DNA from: Winogradskyella sp.
GTDB taxonomy: Bacteria > Bacteroidota > Bacteroidia > Flavobacteriales > Flavobacteriaceae
Length of the DNA: 64,000 nucleotides
Reading direction: 5' to 3'
NCBI GenBank assembly: GCA_002722255.1
Contig: PBLD01000002.1
Coordinates: forward strand, 32,972 to 96,971
Of this stretch, positions 1 through 8,591 are shown one piece after another (within the stretch, counting starts at the first letter, position 1; each line of letters starts with the position of its first letter). The notes below the pieces were generated by a model, which did not search any database, was not told where the DNA came from, and saw only the letters and a program-made list of their open reading frames with translations. The position numbers and the translations under genes were made by a program.

Positions 1-146
1 TCATCGTGTTCGCCAGGTGCTACATAAACTTTCTCAGCCTTGCTAGAAGTCATAGCACTTGAGTTTTTTGTATTGTTGTTATTGCCACAATTGACTAAAA
101 AAGCCGAGACAGCAATAGCTAATACGTATTTGCTTAGTTTGTTCAT
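1..146 (-). CDS. nosZ: Nitrous-oxide reductase, N-terminal 48 codons (runs off left edge)
   Basis: Only the first 48 codons lie in the window. They encode a signal peptide with a lipobox (AFLVNC) and then an N/S-rich linker ending in KVYVAPGEHD. That ending matches the start of the mature part of the Sec-exported (clade II) NosZ of Bacteroidota as I remember the family. NosZ reduces N2O to N2 with CuA and CuZ centres in the periplasm. The gene follows a c-type cytochrome and a fasciclin lipoprotein on the same strand, which fits a nos operon. Identification rests on about ten residues plus context, so it is probable rather than certain; the bases left of the window would settle it. Confidence 0.66.
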   Translation of the reverse strand, partial: MNKLSKYVLAIAVSAFLVNCGNNNNTKNSSAMTSSKAEKVYVAPGEHD

Positions 147-173
147 TTTTAATGATTTATTTAGTTAATAGTT

Positions 174-758
174 TTAGTTTTTTGGAAGAATAACGTCTTC
201 AATAATATGTACCCAACCGTTACTCACGTTGACTGTTGCAATAATTTTGGTGCCGCCAACGTATAAGTCACCATCTTGCTGTGTAACCTCTACATATTCT
301 CCAGAGGCCATGTAAAGTTTTCGATTTTTTTCAGCGTTCTTTTTCAGCATCTCAACAGGAAAATTACTTGGAGCTACATGGTTTGTTAGTATTAAGGCTA
401 ATTTGCCTTTGTTTTCTGGTTTTAGAAGATCGTTTAAGGTAGCTTCGTCAATTTTATTGAAAGCTGTATTGTTAGGTGCAAAAACCGTTAAAGGCCCAAC
501 ATTGACTAGTGCATTTTCTACACCAGCAGCTTGTACAGCGGTAACCAATGTTGTATGGTCTTCTGATTGCATTGCTAATTGTAACGCATTAGGTGTACCT
601 CCTTCATCTTTAATAAAGGCTTGTCCGGTTTTTTCGTTAGATGTGTCATTGGTTGTGGTTTGGCTTGCATTGTCTTCAGAGGACTTTGCTGAATTATTAC
701 ATGCTACAAAGCATCCCAAAAACGCAAAGAGTAATAGTGATTTGATTAGTGTTTTCAT
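174..758 (-). CDS. Fasciclin (FAS1) domain lipoprotein
   Basis: This 194-residue protein has a lipoprotein signal (FLGCFVAC, Cys20), a Ser/Asn/Thr-rich linker to about residue 55, and one FAS1 domain to the C-terminus. FAS1 hallmarks are visible: LVNVGPLTVFAPNNTAF and, near the end, the H2-type segment with VEVTQQDGDLYVGGTKIIATVNVSNGW..IIEDVILP split over strands. FAS1 domains usually mediate protein or surface adhesion. It lies between the cytochrome c and nosZ genes with short gaps (28 bases on each side), so it is probably co-transcribed and periplasmic or surface-exposed. Its role in N2O respiration is unknown; it may help assembly or docking of the reductase. Confidence 0.85.
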   Translation of the reverse strand: MKTLIKSLLLFAFLGCFVACNNSAKSSEDNASQTTTNDTSNEKTGQAFIKDEGGTPNALQLAMQSEDHTTLVTAVQAAGVENALVNVGPLTVFAPNNTAFNKIDEATLNDLLKPENKGKLALILTNHVAPSNFPVEMLKKNAEKNRKLYMASGEYVEVTQQDGDLYVGGTKIIATVNVSNGWVHIIEDVILPKN

Positions 759-786
759 GGTTATAACATTTAATTAAACGAGAAGT

Positions 787-1266
787 TTAGAGTGTTCTAA
801 AATATTCAAGGACAGCTCTAGCTTCATCTTTGGTTAAATTTTGATTAGCCATAGGAGATCCATTAAACTCAATTAATAAGTCTTTTGCTAAAGGATCTTC
901 TTTCACCATTTTTTCAGGTGCTAGAATCATGTTCATAATCCATTCAGGTGAGCGTCTTGATAATATCCCTTTTGGTGCAGGTCCAATATGTTTTTTGTCT
1001 GGTTTATGACATGCTGTACACATTTTCTCATATATTTCTTTTCCGTTGGCAGCCATTTCAGGGTCCACTACAAGTGCTAAATCTACTTTAGAAACTGGTC
1101 CAACACCTTTATTAGTTAATTCAACTCTCTTTGATGCTGGTTCTTTTTTTTCTGTTTTTTCAGGTGTTTTTTTAGCATAAGGATCTTCCTTTTTCTTAGT
1201 GTCACCTCCACAATTGAAAAGAAATAGCATTAAAGCTAAAATGCAAATTTTTGATATTGTTTTCAT
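787..1266 (-). CDS. Monohaem c-type cytochrome lipoprotein of the nos operon
   Basis: This 159-residue protein starts with a lipoprotein signal peptide (LFLFNCGG). A Lys/Glu/Pro-rich linker runs to about residue 55, then a small cytochrome c domain with the haem motif CTACHK near residue 91 and a likely axial Met in GSPMANQ near residue 138. It is the first gene of the presumed nos operon and is expected to pass electrons to NosZ in the periplasm. Its promoter contains the Crp/Fnr-like box at 1318-1331 and a perfect -7 element TAAATTTG. The cytochrome call is firm; the electron-donor role is inferred from position. Confidence 0.85.
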   Translation of the reverse strand: MKTISKICILALMLFLFNCGGDTKKKEDPYAKKTPEKTEKKEPASKRVELTNKGVGPVSKVDLALVVDPEMAANGKEIYEKMCTACHKPDKKHIGPAPKGILSRRSPEWIMNMILAPEKMVKEDPLAKDLLIEFNGSPMANQNLTKDEARAVLEYFRTL

Positions 1267-1287
1267 AAGATTTAAATTAAATTAAAG

Positions 1288-1362
1288 CAAATTTAGCAAG
1301 GATAGAATCGATATTTTATGATAAAAATCATATTTAAGACAAAAATATCTTTTTTATTTTTG
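1288..1362. promoter_or_regulatory. Divergent promoter pair with shared Crp/Fnr-like box (nos operon / Rrf2 gene)
   Basis: A perfect dyad ATGAT-AAAA-ATCAT at 1318-1331 (extended to 1317-1332) sits between the two divergent genes. On the minus strand 22 bases separate it from the -7 element TAAATTTG (1288-1295). On the plus strand 23 bases separate it from TATTTTTG (1355-1362). That places the dyad about 41-43 bases upstream of both expected transcription starts, the classic class II activator position. No -33 TTG is evident for the nos promoter, as expected if it depends on an activator. Confidence 0.75.
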
Positions 1363-1381
1363 CTTCTAAATATATACTTCT

Positions 1382-1813
1382 ATGTTCTCTAATACAGCTA
1401 AGTATGCTATAAAGGCTTGTCTTTTTCTTGCGGTTAATTCTAGTGAGGTAAATAAGTTAGTTATAAAAGATATAGCAGAACCAATCAATGTGCCATCTGC
1501 ATATATTGCTAAAATTTTACAAGCTCTATCCAAAAAAGATATTATATCTTCAACTCGAGGTCCAAAAGGAGGATTTTATTTAACAGGAGATCAGTTGCAA
1601 ACAAAAGTTATGCAAATCATAGAAGCGGTTGATGGTGAGGAGCGGTTAAATTCTTGCTTATTGAGCCTTGAGAAATGTAATAGTGATAATCCATGTTCGT
1701 TACATCATTTGGTTTTTGACGAGAAAAATAAGATTAACGAAAGGCTGAAAAAGACCACTCTAGAGGATTTAAGACAACATATTATGAGAGGGGAGTCTAT
1801 ATTACCTTTATAA
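1382..1813 (+). CDS. Rrf2-family Fe-S transcriptional regulator (NsrR/IscR-like)
   Basis: The protein has 143 residues, the usual Rrf2 length. The N-terminal winged helix (MFSNTAKYAIKACLFLA.., recognition helix around IDVPSAYIAKILQAL-like residues 36-50, wing STRGPKGGFYL) is typical. Three cysteines in the pattern C-x6-C-x5-C (SCLLSLEKCNSDNPC, residues about 98-112) are expected to bind an Fe-S cluster, as in NsrR and IscR. Being divergent from the nos operon suggests it senses NO or redox state and tunes denitrification genes. Its own promoter carries the shared box at 1318-1331. Family call is firm; the ligand is not known. Confidence 0.85.
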   Translation: MFSNTAKYAIKACLFLAVNSSEVNKLVIKDIAEPINVPSAYIAKILQALSKKDIISSTRGPKGGFYLTGDQLQTKVMQIIEAVDGEERLNSCLLSLEKCNSDNPCSLHHLVFDEKNKINERLKKTTLEDLRQHIMRGESILPL

Positions 1814-1918
1814 TGATTTGTTTTTAACAGCAAAGTTCTCATTATTAAAATTTAAATATCTAAATAAACATAAATGAGATGAGTTGGTTTTAGCTATGCC
1901 TTTTTAGCATCTTTAAGA

Positions 1919-3040
1919 CTATAGTGTTTTTTTGTAACTCCAAACTGCCAAGCCGTTCATAACCACAGCATAGGCTAATGTTTTTATGGCCAAGGGGAAT
2001 ACATCGTTAAAATTAGAGCCTTTGAGTAAGACCATTCGAATGATTTCCACAAAATACTTGACAGGATTAAATTCGGTAAGGATTTGTGCCCATTTTGGCA
2101 TACTTTCAATAGGTGTGAACAATCCGCTCATTAAAATAAAAATCACTACAAAAAACCATGAAATAAACATAGCCTGCTGTTGTGTGTCTGTGAAGTTTGA
2201 GATGAACAATCCCATTCCCAAAATAACTAATATGTAAACTGAAGTATAAGCATAAAGCAGTCCCAAATTTCCGAGCATGGGTGTATTAAAAATAACTTTG
2301 GAGAGAAGTAAGCCTATGGTCAACAGTCCCATTCCCAAAACCCAAAAAGGGAATAGTTTTCCAATTATAAAATGATGCTTTTTTATGGGCGTTACATTGA
2401 TTTGTTCCAAGGTGCCTATTTCTTTCTCTCTAACAATGTTCATTCCAGATAAAAACAGCGTAATCATGGTAACAAGCAAAACCAAAATACCAGGCACCAT
2501 AAATGTTTTGTAGTTCAAGGTTTGGTTGTACCAGAATAAAGGAATACTATCGATACTATTTGGTTTTTGTACAGTATCTGAAACTTGCATTAAATCTGTA
2601 GCAATATTCTTGTTGTACTTCTGAATGATTTGGGTGATGTAAACATTGATTACACCAGCTGCTGCACCATCAATGGCATCAACAAAAACGCTTATGGCAT
2701 TTGTTTTGTCTTTTTGTAAATCTCGTTCAAAATACACAGGAATATTCAAATAAGCATCAACCGTACCTTCTTGCATTGCCTGCGAAGCTTCCTTTTCCGA
2801 AGAAAATCTTTCTGAAACATTAAAATACGATGAGGCTTCAAACTGCTCTACCAAGCCTCTTGAGATACTGCTATTATCTGCATCAACATATCCAAATTGT
2901 ATGTTTTTTATTTCGTAGGTAGCCGCATTAGATAAAATAACCAATTGCAGTACTGGTAAAATAAAAATGATAGGAAGCATCCCTTTATTTCTAAAGATTT
3001 GCTTGAACTCCTTTCGGATGATATAAAGTATAATGTTCAT
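1919..3040 (-). CDS. ABC-2 type multidrug export permease (second subunit)
   Basis: This 373-residue protein has the ABC-2 permease layout: one N-terminal membrane helix (about 20-40), a large extracytoplasmic domain to about 175, then five helices. The conserved MNIVREKEIGTLEQINVTPI segment near residues 200-220 and the LFTPIESMPKWAQ loop are typical of YhhJ/YbhR-type exporters. It is last in the operon, one base after the other permease gene, with which it probably forms a heterodimeric channel powered by the two upstream ATPases. The substrate cannot be read from sequence. Confidence 0.87.
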   Translation of the reverse strand: MNIILYIIRKEFKQIFRNKGMLPIIFILPVLQLVILSNAATYEIKNIQFGYVDADNSSISRGLVEQFEASSYFNVSERFSSEKEASQAMQEGTVDAYLNIPVYFERDLQKDKTNAISVFVDAIDGAAAGVINVYITQIIQKYNKNIATDLMQVSDTVQKPNSIDSIPLFWYNQTLNYKTFMVPGILVLLVTMITLFLSGMNIVREKEIGTLEQINVTPIKKHHFIIGKLFPFWVLGMGLLTIGLLLSKVIFNTPMLGNLGLLYAYTSVYILVILGMGLFISNFTDTQQQAMFISWFFVVIFILMSGLFTPIESMPKWAQILTEFNPVKYFVEIIRMVLLKGSNFNDVFPLAIKTLAYAVVMNGLAVWSYKKTL

Positions 3041-3041
3041 C

Positions 3042-4148
3042 TTACTCCAATCTGATTTTATATTTTTTCACGCTTATACCTATAAACAATAACGTCATCA
3101 AAACAAGTATGGTGGTTTCTTTAAAAATGAAACCAATCCCAATGCCTTTTAACATGATGCCTTTTACAATGATGATAAACCATTTTGCAGGGATGATGTT
3201 ACTAATAACCTGAAGAGGTAAAGGCATACTGCTTATTGGAAAAATAAACCCAGAAAGCAATATGGTGGGCAACATTAAGCCCATCAGGGAAATCATCATA
3301 GCCGTTTGCTGTGTTGCCGAAATGGTTGAAATTAAGATGCCTAATGCTAATGAAGTGATGATAAACAACACACTTTCAATTCCCAATAAGAATAAGCTGC
3401 CGTATACAGGCACGTTAAAGACGAAAATACCCAGCAATACAATAACTATGGCATTTATAACAGATAAAAAAATGTATGGAAACACTTTACCAATAATCAC
3501 CTGAAAGGGTTTTAAAGGGGACACCAATAAAATTTCCATGGTACCTTGTTCTTTTTCACGGGTTATGGAAATGGATGTCATCATTGCCGATACCAACATC
3601 AAAATAACCGTCATCACACCAGGAACAAACATGTAAACGCTCTTTAGTTCGGCATTATAAACCATTCTGTTTTGTGGTACAATTTGGTAATCTTTGTTCA
3701 TATTCCTGTTTAATTCCTGCTGATATTTTTTAAGTATCGAAGACATATAACTACTGATGGTATTTGCCATATTAGGGTCGGTAGCATCGGTAAGAATCTG
3801 CACGGTGGCTTGCTTTTCTTTAATAAGGTTGCTTCCAAAATTGTTTTCAAATTGAAGTACTGCTTTTACCTTGCCTTTTTTGAATATGGATTCTATCGAT
3901 GATTCTTTTTGAATAATATCTACAATGCTAAAGTGTTTTGAAGATGCAATCTTATTGATGATTTCTTTGGATGTGACGTCGTTTGATTGGTCTAAAATAG
4001 CAATATTCACATTGTTGATTTCATTTGTAATCGCAAAGCCAAACAATAATATTTGGGCTATGGGCATTCCAAACAATATAAACAAGGATCGTTTATCACG
4101 GAATATGTGATAAAACTCTTTTCGTACAAAACCTACAAATCGTTTCAT
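3042..4148 (-). CDS. ABC-2 type multidrug export permease (first subunit)
   Basis: A 368-residue ABC-2 permease with an N-terminal helix (FILFGMPIAQILLFGFAI region), an extracytoplasmic domain to about residue 170 and five C-terminal helices. The cytoplasmic signature ITREKEQGTMEILLVSPLKP near 195-215 marks it as the paralogue of the next gene. Its ATG overlaps the stop of the upstream ATPase gene (ATGA), showing translational coupling. The pair resembles YbhS/YbhR of enterobacteria, which export drugs together with a HlyD-type adaptor. Confidence 0.87.
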   Translation of the reverse strand: MKRFVGFVRKEFYHIFRDKRSLFILFGMPIAQILLFGFAITNEINNVNIAILDQSNDVTSKEIINKIASSKHFSIVDIIQKESSIESIFKKGKVKAVLQFENNFGSNLIKEKQATVQILTDATDPNMANTISSYMSSILKKYQQELNRNMNKDYQIVPQNRMVYNAELKSVYMFVPGVMTVILMLVSAMMTSISITREKEQGTMEILLVSPLKPFQVIIGKVFPYIFLSVINAIVIVLLGIFVFNVPVYGSLFLLGIESVLFIITSLALGILISTISATQQTAMMISLMGLMLPTILLSGFIFPISSMPLPLQVISNIIPAKWFIIIVKGIMLKGIGIGFIFKETTILVLMTLLFIGISVKKYKIRLE

Positions 4149-4873
4149 CCTCTAGCCAGTTTTAAAAACACATCGTTCATTGTGTCCGTTTTATATTGCT
4201 CTTTCAGTTTTTTTGGCGTATCAAGGGCTTCAATTTTACCATTGACCATTATAGAAACACGGTCGCAGTATTCGGCTTCGTCCATATAATGGGTTGTTAC
4301 AAAAATGGTAGTTCCGTTGTGAGCAGCTTTGTATATCATTTCCCAAAACTGGCGTCGGGTAATAGGGTCTACGCCTCCAGTCGGTTCATCTAAAAAAACA
4401 ATTTTAGGGTCGTGCAACAAGGAAACTGAAAACGCTAATTTTTGTTTCCATCCCAAGGGCAGTGAACCCACAAGACTGTTTGTGACTTCCTGTAGCCCTA
4501 ACTCGTCAACCAATTCACATCTTTTTTGGTCTATTTGTTTTTTAGACAATCCATAAATTCCACCAAAAAATGTGATGTTCTCTTTTACGGTCAAGTCATC
4601 ATACAGGGCGAATTTTTGACTCATATAGCCAATATTTTTCTTAATGAATTCGGCTTCTTTGTACACATCAAATCCCGCAACTGTTGCCTTTCCCGAAGTA
4701 GGTGATGAAATCCCAATTAGCATTTTCATTGCTGTGGTTTTGCCTGCGCCATTAGCTCCCAAAAAGCCAAATATTTCGCCAGCCTTAACATGAAAACTGA
4801 TGCTGTTTACCGCAGCAAAATCACCAAACATCTTGGATAAATCTTCTACTTGAATGACGTTCTTATCTTTCAT
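4145..4873 (-). CDS. ABC transporter ATPase (second copy)
   Basis: A 242-residue ATPase with Walker A GANGAGKTTAMKML (about 35-48), Q-loop YMSQKFALYDDLT, a diverged signature LGSLPLGWKQKLAF in place of LSGGM(Q/K), Walker B VFLDEPTGGVD, and the switch histidine in VTTHYMDEAE. The signature loop PLGWKQ is the distinctive feature of the second ATPase in YbhF-like systems. It overlaps the preceding ATPase stop by one base (TAATG). In enterobacterial YbhF the two nucleotide-binding domains are fused; here they are separate genes. Confidence 0.88.
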   Translation of the reverse strand: MKDKNVIQVEDLSKMFGDFAAVNSISFHVKAGEIFGFLGANGAGKTTAMKMLIGISSPTSGKATVAGFDVYKEAEFIKKNIGYMSQKFALYDDLTVKENITFFGGIYGLSKKQIDQKRCELVDELGLQEVTNSLVGSLPLGWKQKLAFSVSLLHDPKIVFLDEPTGGVDPITRRQFWEMIYKAAHNGTTIFVTTHYMDEAEYCDRVSIMVNGKIEALDTPKKLKEQYKTDTMNDVFLKLARG

Positions 4874-5775
4874 TATTTCGCTAATTCCATAAACGTATCC
4901 TCTATGGTAGGTTGGGTTTTTTCTATGTAAATATCTGTAAGGTTTTGAGACACCAAATAGGCTTTTAAGCTTTCGGTATCTATCGATTCTCGTTTGTCTG
5001 TATAGTGCACAAACTCTCCAAAAGGGAAAATACTGTAGGTGTGTTCGTAGTTTGTCAAACTCTCAATAAGACCATACATATCATTGGCACGAATATTATA
5101 TAACGATTTTGGGAAGTGATTGACAATAGCTTTTGGTGTATCAATTTCCAGAATTTTGCCATCTTGAATTAATGCAATACGGTCGCATAAGGCAGCTTCG
5201 TCCATATAAGGTGTTGATACCAAAATGGTAATGCCTTTTTGCTGTAAGCGTTTTAGCATTTCCCAAAATTCCTTTCTCGACACTGGATCCACACCAGTTG
5301 TTGGTTCATCTAAAAACAATACTTTTGGTTTGTGAATCAACGCACAGCTCAATGCCAGTTTTTGCTTCATTCCACCTGAAAGTTTTCCAGCTCGTCGGGT
5401 TTTAAAGGCCTCGATTTGCACATAAATATCCTTGATTAAATCGTAGTTTTCCTCAATTGTTGTCCCAAAAATAGTGGCGAAGAAATTCAGGTTTTCTTCA
5501 ACGGTTAAATCTTGATACAACGAGAAACGTCCAGGCATATAGCCCACACTATTTCTTATTGATTTGTATTTCTTAAGTACATCGTAACCTGCTACGACAG
5601 CTTGTCCTTTGTCTGCTAGTAAAAGAGTGGTTAGAATACGGAAAAGGGTTGTTTTTCCTGCGCCATCAGGTCCAATAAGTCCAAAAAGTTCACCAGGTTT
5701 TACATCAAAAGAAATATCTGTTAATGCGGTTACTTTACCATAGGATTTTGATATGTTACTGACTGTTATGCTCAT
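4873..5775 (-). CDS. ABC transporter ATPase (first copy)
   Basis: I place the start at 5775 because its ATG overlaps the stop of the upstream HlyD gene (ATGA); a start at 5793 would only add MAKQPR. The 300-residue protein has Walker A GPDGAGKTT, Q-loop YMPGRFSLYQDLT, canonical signature LSGGMKQKLAL, Walker B VLFLDEPTTGVD and, unusually, STPYMDEA where the switch histidine is normally found (STHYMDEA). That His-to-Pro change is also seen in family members paired with a second, competent site. About 80 C-terminal residues follow the ATPase core. Confidence 0.88.
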   Translation of the reverse strand: MSITVSNISKSYGKVTALTDISFDVKPGELFGLIGPDGAGKTTLFRILTTLLLADKGQAVVAGYDVLKKYKSIRNSVGYMPGRFSLYQDLTVEENLNFFATIFGTTIEENYDLIKDIYVQIEAFKTRRAGKLSGGMKQKLALSCALIHKPKVLFLDEPTTGVDPVSRKEFWEMLKRLQQKGITILVSTPYMDEAALCDRIALIQDGKILEIDTPKAIVNHFPKSLYNIRANDMYGLIESLTNYEHTYSIFPFGEFVHYTDKRESIDTESLKAYLVSQNLTDIYIEKTQPTIEDTFMELAK

Positions 5776-6668
5776 TCTTGGTTGTTTAGCCACATTTCGG
5801 CTGGCATTCCTATTTTTAGGCTACCATCATTTTTCACAAGTACTTTAACCGCATAGACCAAGGCGATACGTTCTTCTTTGGTTTGAATGATCTTTGGGGT
5901 AAATTCTGCTTCCGAAGCAACCCAGCTTATGGTGCCTTCATAGGTTTTCATCCCTTTTTGGTCATCGATTTTAATACTTACATTTTCCCCAATAGTTATG
6001 TTTGCCAATTGGGTTTCGCTTACATACACTCGCAGTTCCATTGTGGATAAATCTGCAATCTTATAGAGAGGTTTTCCAAAAGCTACAATCTCGTTAGGTT
6101 CGGCATATTTGGATAAAACCGTTCCGTTTATTGGATTGACGATTTTGCTTTTTTCTATTTGGTCATCAATTTGTTTGATTTGCACATCAATAGATTTTAA
6201 CTCATTAACAACAGGTGCATTCTGTATTTCCACACTTCTTATTTGGCTTTTAATCACATCTATCTCGCCATCTACATCATCCAGTTGTTTTTGCGTGCCT
6301 GCGTTGTCTTTTATCAAGTTTTCTACTCTGGTTTTGTTGGTATTGGCTGTTTTTAATTTTGAATTTAAAACGGCAATTTGAGACAAAACTCCTTTGGATT
6401 TTGAACTGATTACTGCTTTTGAAACCTGTAACTGTTCCCGTTTTAATGCAAGTGCGATGGTATCTATATAACCAATGAACTGTTCTTTTTGTAGCACATC
6501 ACCTTCGTTGAGGTTAAACTGCATAAGTTTTCCGTTATTTTCTGCCGAAATGGTAATTTCAGTAGTTTCAAAATTTCCATAGCCATCGGCTTTACTATCG
6601 TTGTTATTGCAAGCGGATAGCAGCATTGTTATGGTTAGGGCAATGAGTATTGTCTTTATGTTTTTCAT
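5772..6668 (-). CDS. HlyD/EmrA-type periplasmic adaptor lipoprotein of the efflux pump
   Basis: This 298-residue protein has a lipoprotein signal (ITMLLSACNN), a split biotinyl-lipoyl domain (ISAENNGKLMQFNLNEGDVL and INGTVLSKYAEPNEIV), and a long alpha-helical hairpin between about residues 75 and 175 with coiled-coil character. A beta-barrel domain follows (ELRVYVSETQLANITIGENVSI). Adaptors of this kind join an inner-membrane ABC exporter to a TolC-like outer-membrane channel; both partners are adjacent. It lies 8 bases downstream of the TolC gene stop. Confidence 0.88.
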   Translation of the reverse strand: MKNIKTILIALTITMLLSACNNNDSKADGYGNFETTEITISAENNGKLMQFNLNEGDVLQKEQFIGYIDTIALALKREQLQVSKAVISSKSKGVLSQIAVLNSKLKTANTNKTRVENLIKDNAGTQKQLDDVDGEIDVIKSQIRSVEIQNAPVVNELKSIDVQIKQIDDQIEKSKIVNPINGTVLSKYAEPNEIVAFGKPLYKIADLSTMELRVYVSETQLANITIGENVSIKIDDQKGMKTYEGTISWVASEAEFTPKIIQTKEERIALVYAVKVLVKNDGSLKIGMPAEMWLNNQE

Positions 6669-6675
6669 CGTTCTT

Positions 6676-7935
6676 TTATTTTGTATCTCCTTTTAAGGTG
6701 TTGTAGTTGGCTTTAGCCAATTCCAATTGGGTTTTATGTTGATTGAACAGGTTTTCAGCTTCGTATAATTTGGTGAGTTCTGTAATATATTGAGAGGTTG
6801 TGATGACGCCATTTTTTAGCTGCGATTCCGAAGTTTGTACAACCTCCTGTTGTAAGTCAATAAGCTGTTCATCTATTTCAATGCTGCTTTCAAGCGTTTT
6901 AATTTCTTTAAGTTGCTCATTTAGAGCTGTGTTGGTATTCAGTTTAAAAACCTCCTCTTGATTGTTTATCAACTCTTTTGAATAATCTAGTGCCTGTCTT
7001 TGCTTTTTATTACTATTCCAGTCAAATACATTCCAGTTTAACTTTAAACCAACAATGTAGTAAGAAGTAAAATCATTTTTCAGCATATTCAATCCTGGGT
7101 TGCCATAACCACCTGTTGCAAAACCATTGAGTTCGGGAACTAAAGATTTTGATAAGATATCTTTTTGCTGCTCTATTTCTTGTTTCTGCAACTGGTACAA
7201 ACCTAACTCTGGTCTGTTTAATTCTGAACTTTCATTCATTTTTAGTAAAGGTTTTATAAACTCCGTTTCAGTTGAAATGGGAACTCCGATTAATGATGAT
7301 AATGAATTGATTAACTTTGATTTATTGTTAATGGCTTCTTGATTTTGCTGAAAAATCTTCAACAGTTCAGCTTCAATGACTTTATCTGAAGTATGTAACA
7401 ACACTCCATATTTTATTCCAGATTTTACTTCGGTTAGTTTAGTTTGCAATTGTTTTTTTCTTGCATTTAACAAAGCAGTTTGTTCCTCAATCAGAAGAAT
7501 TGAAAAATACAGTTGATTAACACGTTGTTTCAATTGATATAGGTTTACATCAACTTCTTGTTTTTTTCTTTCGGCAGCAGTGTTTTGAAGGTTTTGTGTT
7601 GCTTTTATTTTTCCTCCGTTAAAAATTAGTTGGTTAGCTGTAAGGGTGGCGCGATATTGATCATTGTTCAAGGGTTCTATACCAAAGTTTGGAAAAGGCA
7701 CTTCTGTAACCTCACTTTGGTAAGTAGCTTGAGCATTTAGATTAAGTTGCGGTAACGTTTTAGATTTAATAGCTGAAAGCTCAGTTTCATTTTGGCTATC
7801 TAAAATGGCACGTTGCTTTGCTAGTGGGTAATTGGCAATTACACCATCATAACATTCATTTAAACTAATGGTGGTTTGAGTATAACCAAAAATCGTTATT
7901 AGAAAAAAGAGTCCGAATAGATATACAGCTTTCAT
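6676..7935 (-). CDS. TolC-family outer-membrane efflux channel
   Basis: A 419-residue protein with a Sec signal peptide (LFFLITIFGYTQ) and two OEP repeats rich in long amphipathic helices (AAERKKQEVDVNLYQLKQR.., ..LNEQLKEIKTLESSIEIDEQLIDLQQEV). The strand segment LKLNWNVFDWNSNKKQRQAL is a family hallmark. It supplies the outer-membrane exit duct for the downstream ABC exporter. It starts 5 bases after the tetR stop, in the same operon. Length is typical for the Bacteroidota members. Confidence 0.87.
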   Translation of the reverse strand: MKAVYLFGLFFLITIFGYTQTTISLNECYDGVIANYPLAKQRAILDSQNETELSAIKSKTLPQLNLNAQATYQSEVTEVPFPNFGIEPLNNDQYRATLTANQLIFNGGKIKATQNLQNTAAERKKQEVDVNLYQLKQRVNQLYFSILLIEEQTALLNARKKQLQTKLTEVKSGIKYGVLLHTSDKVIEAELLKIFQQNQEAINNKSKLINSLSSLIGVPISTETEFIKPLLKMNESSELNRPELGLYQLQKQEIEQQKDILSKSLVPELNGFATGGYGNPGLNMLKNDFTSYYIVGLKLNWNVFDWNSNKKQRQALDYSKELINNQEEVFKLNTNTALNEQLKEIKTLESSIEIDEQLIDLQQEVVQTSESQLKNGVITTSQYITELTKLYEAENLFNQHKTQLELAKANYNTLKGDTK

Positions 7936-7939
7936 AGGC

Positions 7940-8551
7940 TTATTTTTTTATGGCATTAATGATGAAATCGGACACTTCTTTTTTTCGAGCTTCCAACAGC
8001 ATTTTGTAAGTCTTGTCATCAATATCTGTAAATGCTTTAATTAATGGTGAAGCCACGAAAGGGAAAATGTTTAAGGCTAGAATATTAATAAATAATTGTT
8101 CAGCACTTATGGAAACAATATTGCTTGCTTTAACTTCATTTTTTACCTGAAGTTTAAACTTGTTAATGTTTGGGAAAGCAACATTATTCTTTATTTTTTC
8201 GATGAAGTCCGGATTTCTATTGAGTTCCTGAATAATAAAGTTTGGCAAATAAGGGTGTTTTATAATAAAACTAATATAATTGTGTGTAAAATTTTTGATT
8301 TTATCTTCTAATGAAGAGTCATCATTAAGAATAGCATTGAGCTGTGGTGCTAATAAAGAAAAGGCCTTTTTAAATACAGCCTCGAACAAGAGTTGCTTGC
8401 TTCTGTAGTAATAATGCAACATTGCCTTATTGATGTTTGCTTTGTCGGCAATTTCTTGCATTCTGGCACCATCCATTCCTTTAGATTGAAATATTTTTTG
8501 TGCTGCTTTTAATATTTGTTCTTCAGTTTTATTGTCTTTATGTTTTGTCAT
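7940..8551 (-). CDS. TetR-family repressor of the efflux operon
   Basis: This 203-residue protein has an N-terminal TetR helix-turn-helix (ILKAAQKIFQSKGMDGARMQEIADKANINKAMLHYYYRSKQ, split here as one continuous HTH over residues 13-53) and a helical ligand-binding domain. It is the first gene of the seven-gene operon it probably controls. A perfect palindrome just downstream of the -7 element at 8584-8591 is the likely operator, so the gene should be autoregulated and induced when the repressor binds an export substrate. Confidence 0.88.
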   Translation of the reverse strand: MTKHKDNKTEEQILKAAQKIFQSKGMDGARMQEIADKANINKAMLHYYYRSKQLLFEAVFKKAFSLLAPQLNAILNDDSSLEDKIKNFTHNYISFIIKHPYLPNFIIQELNRNPDFIEKIKNNVAFPNINKFKLQVKNEVKASNIVSISAEQLFINILALNIFPFVASPLIKAFTDIDDKTYKMLLEARKKEVSDFIINAIKK

Positions 8552-8567
8552 AATTTAACCATTAAGT

Positions 8568-8591
8568 TTAACCATATGGTTAACAAAATTA
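8568..8591 (-). promoter_or_regulatory. tetR-efflux operon promoter with palindromic operator
   Basis: TTAACCATATGGTTAA (8568-8583) is a perfect 16-base palindrome. On the minus strand it directly follows the -7 element TAATTTTG (8584-8591), so it covers the expected transcription start, where a bound TetR protein would block RNA polymerase. A further copy of the half-site TTTAACCAT lies at 8554-8562. Confidence 0.65.
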
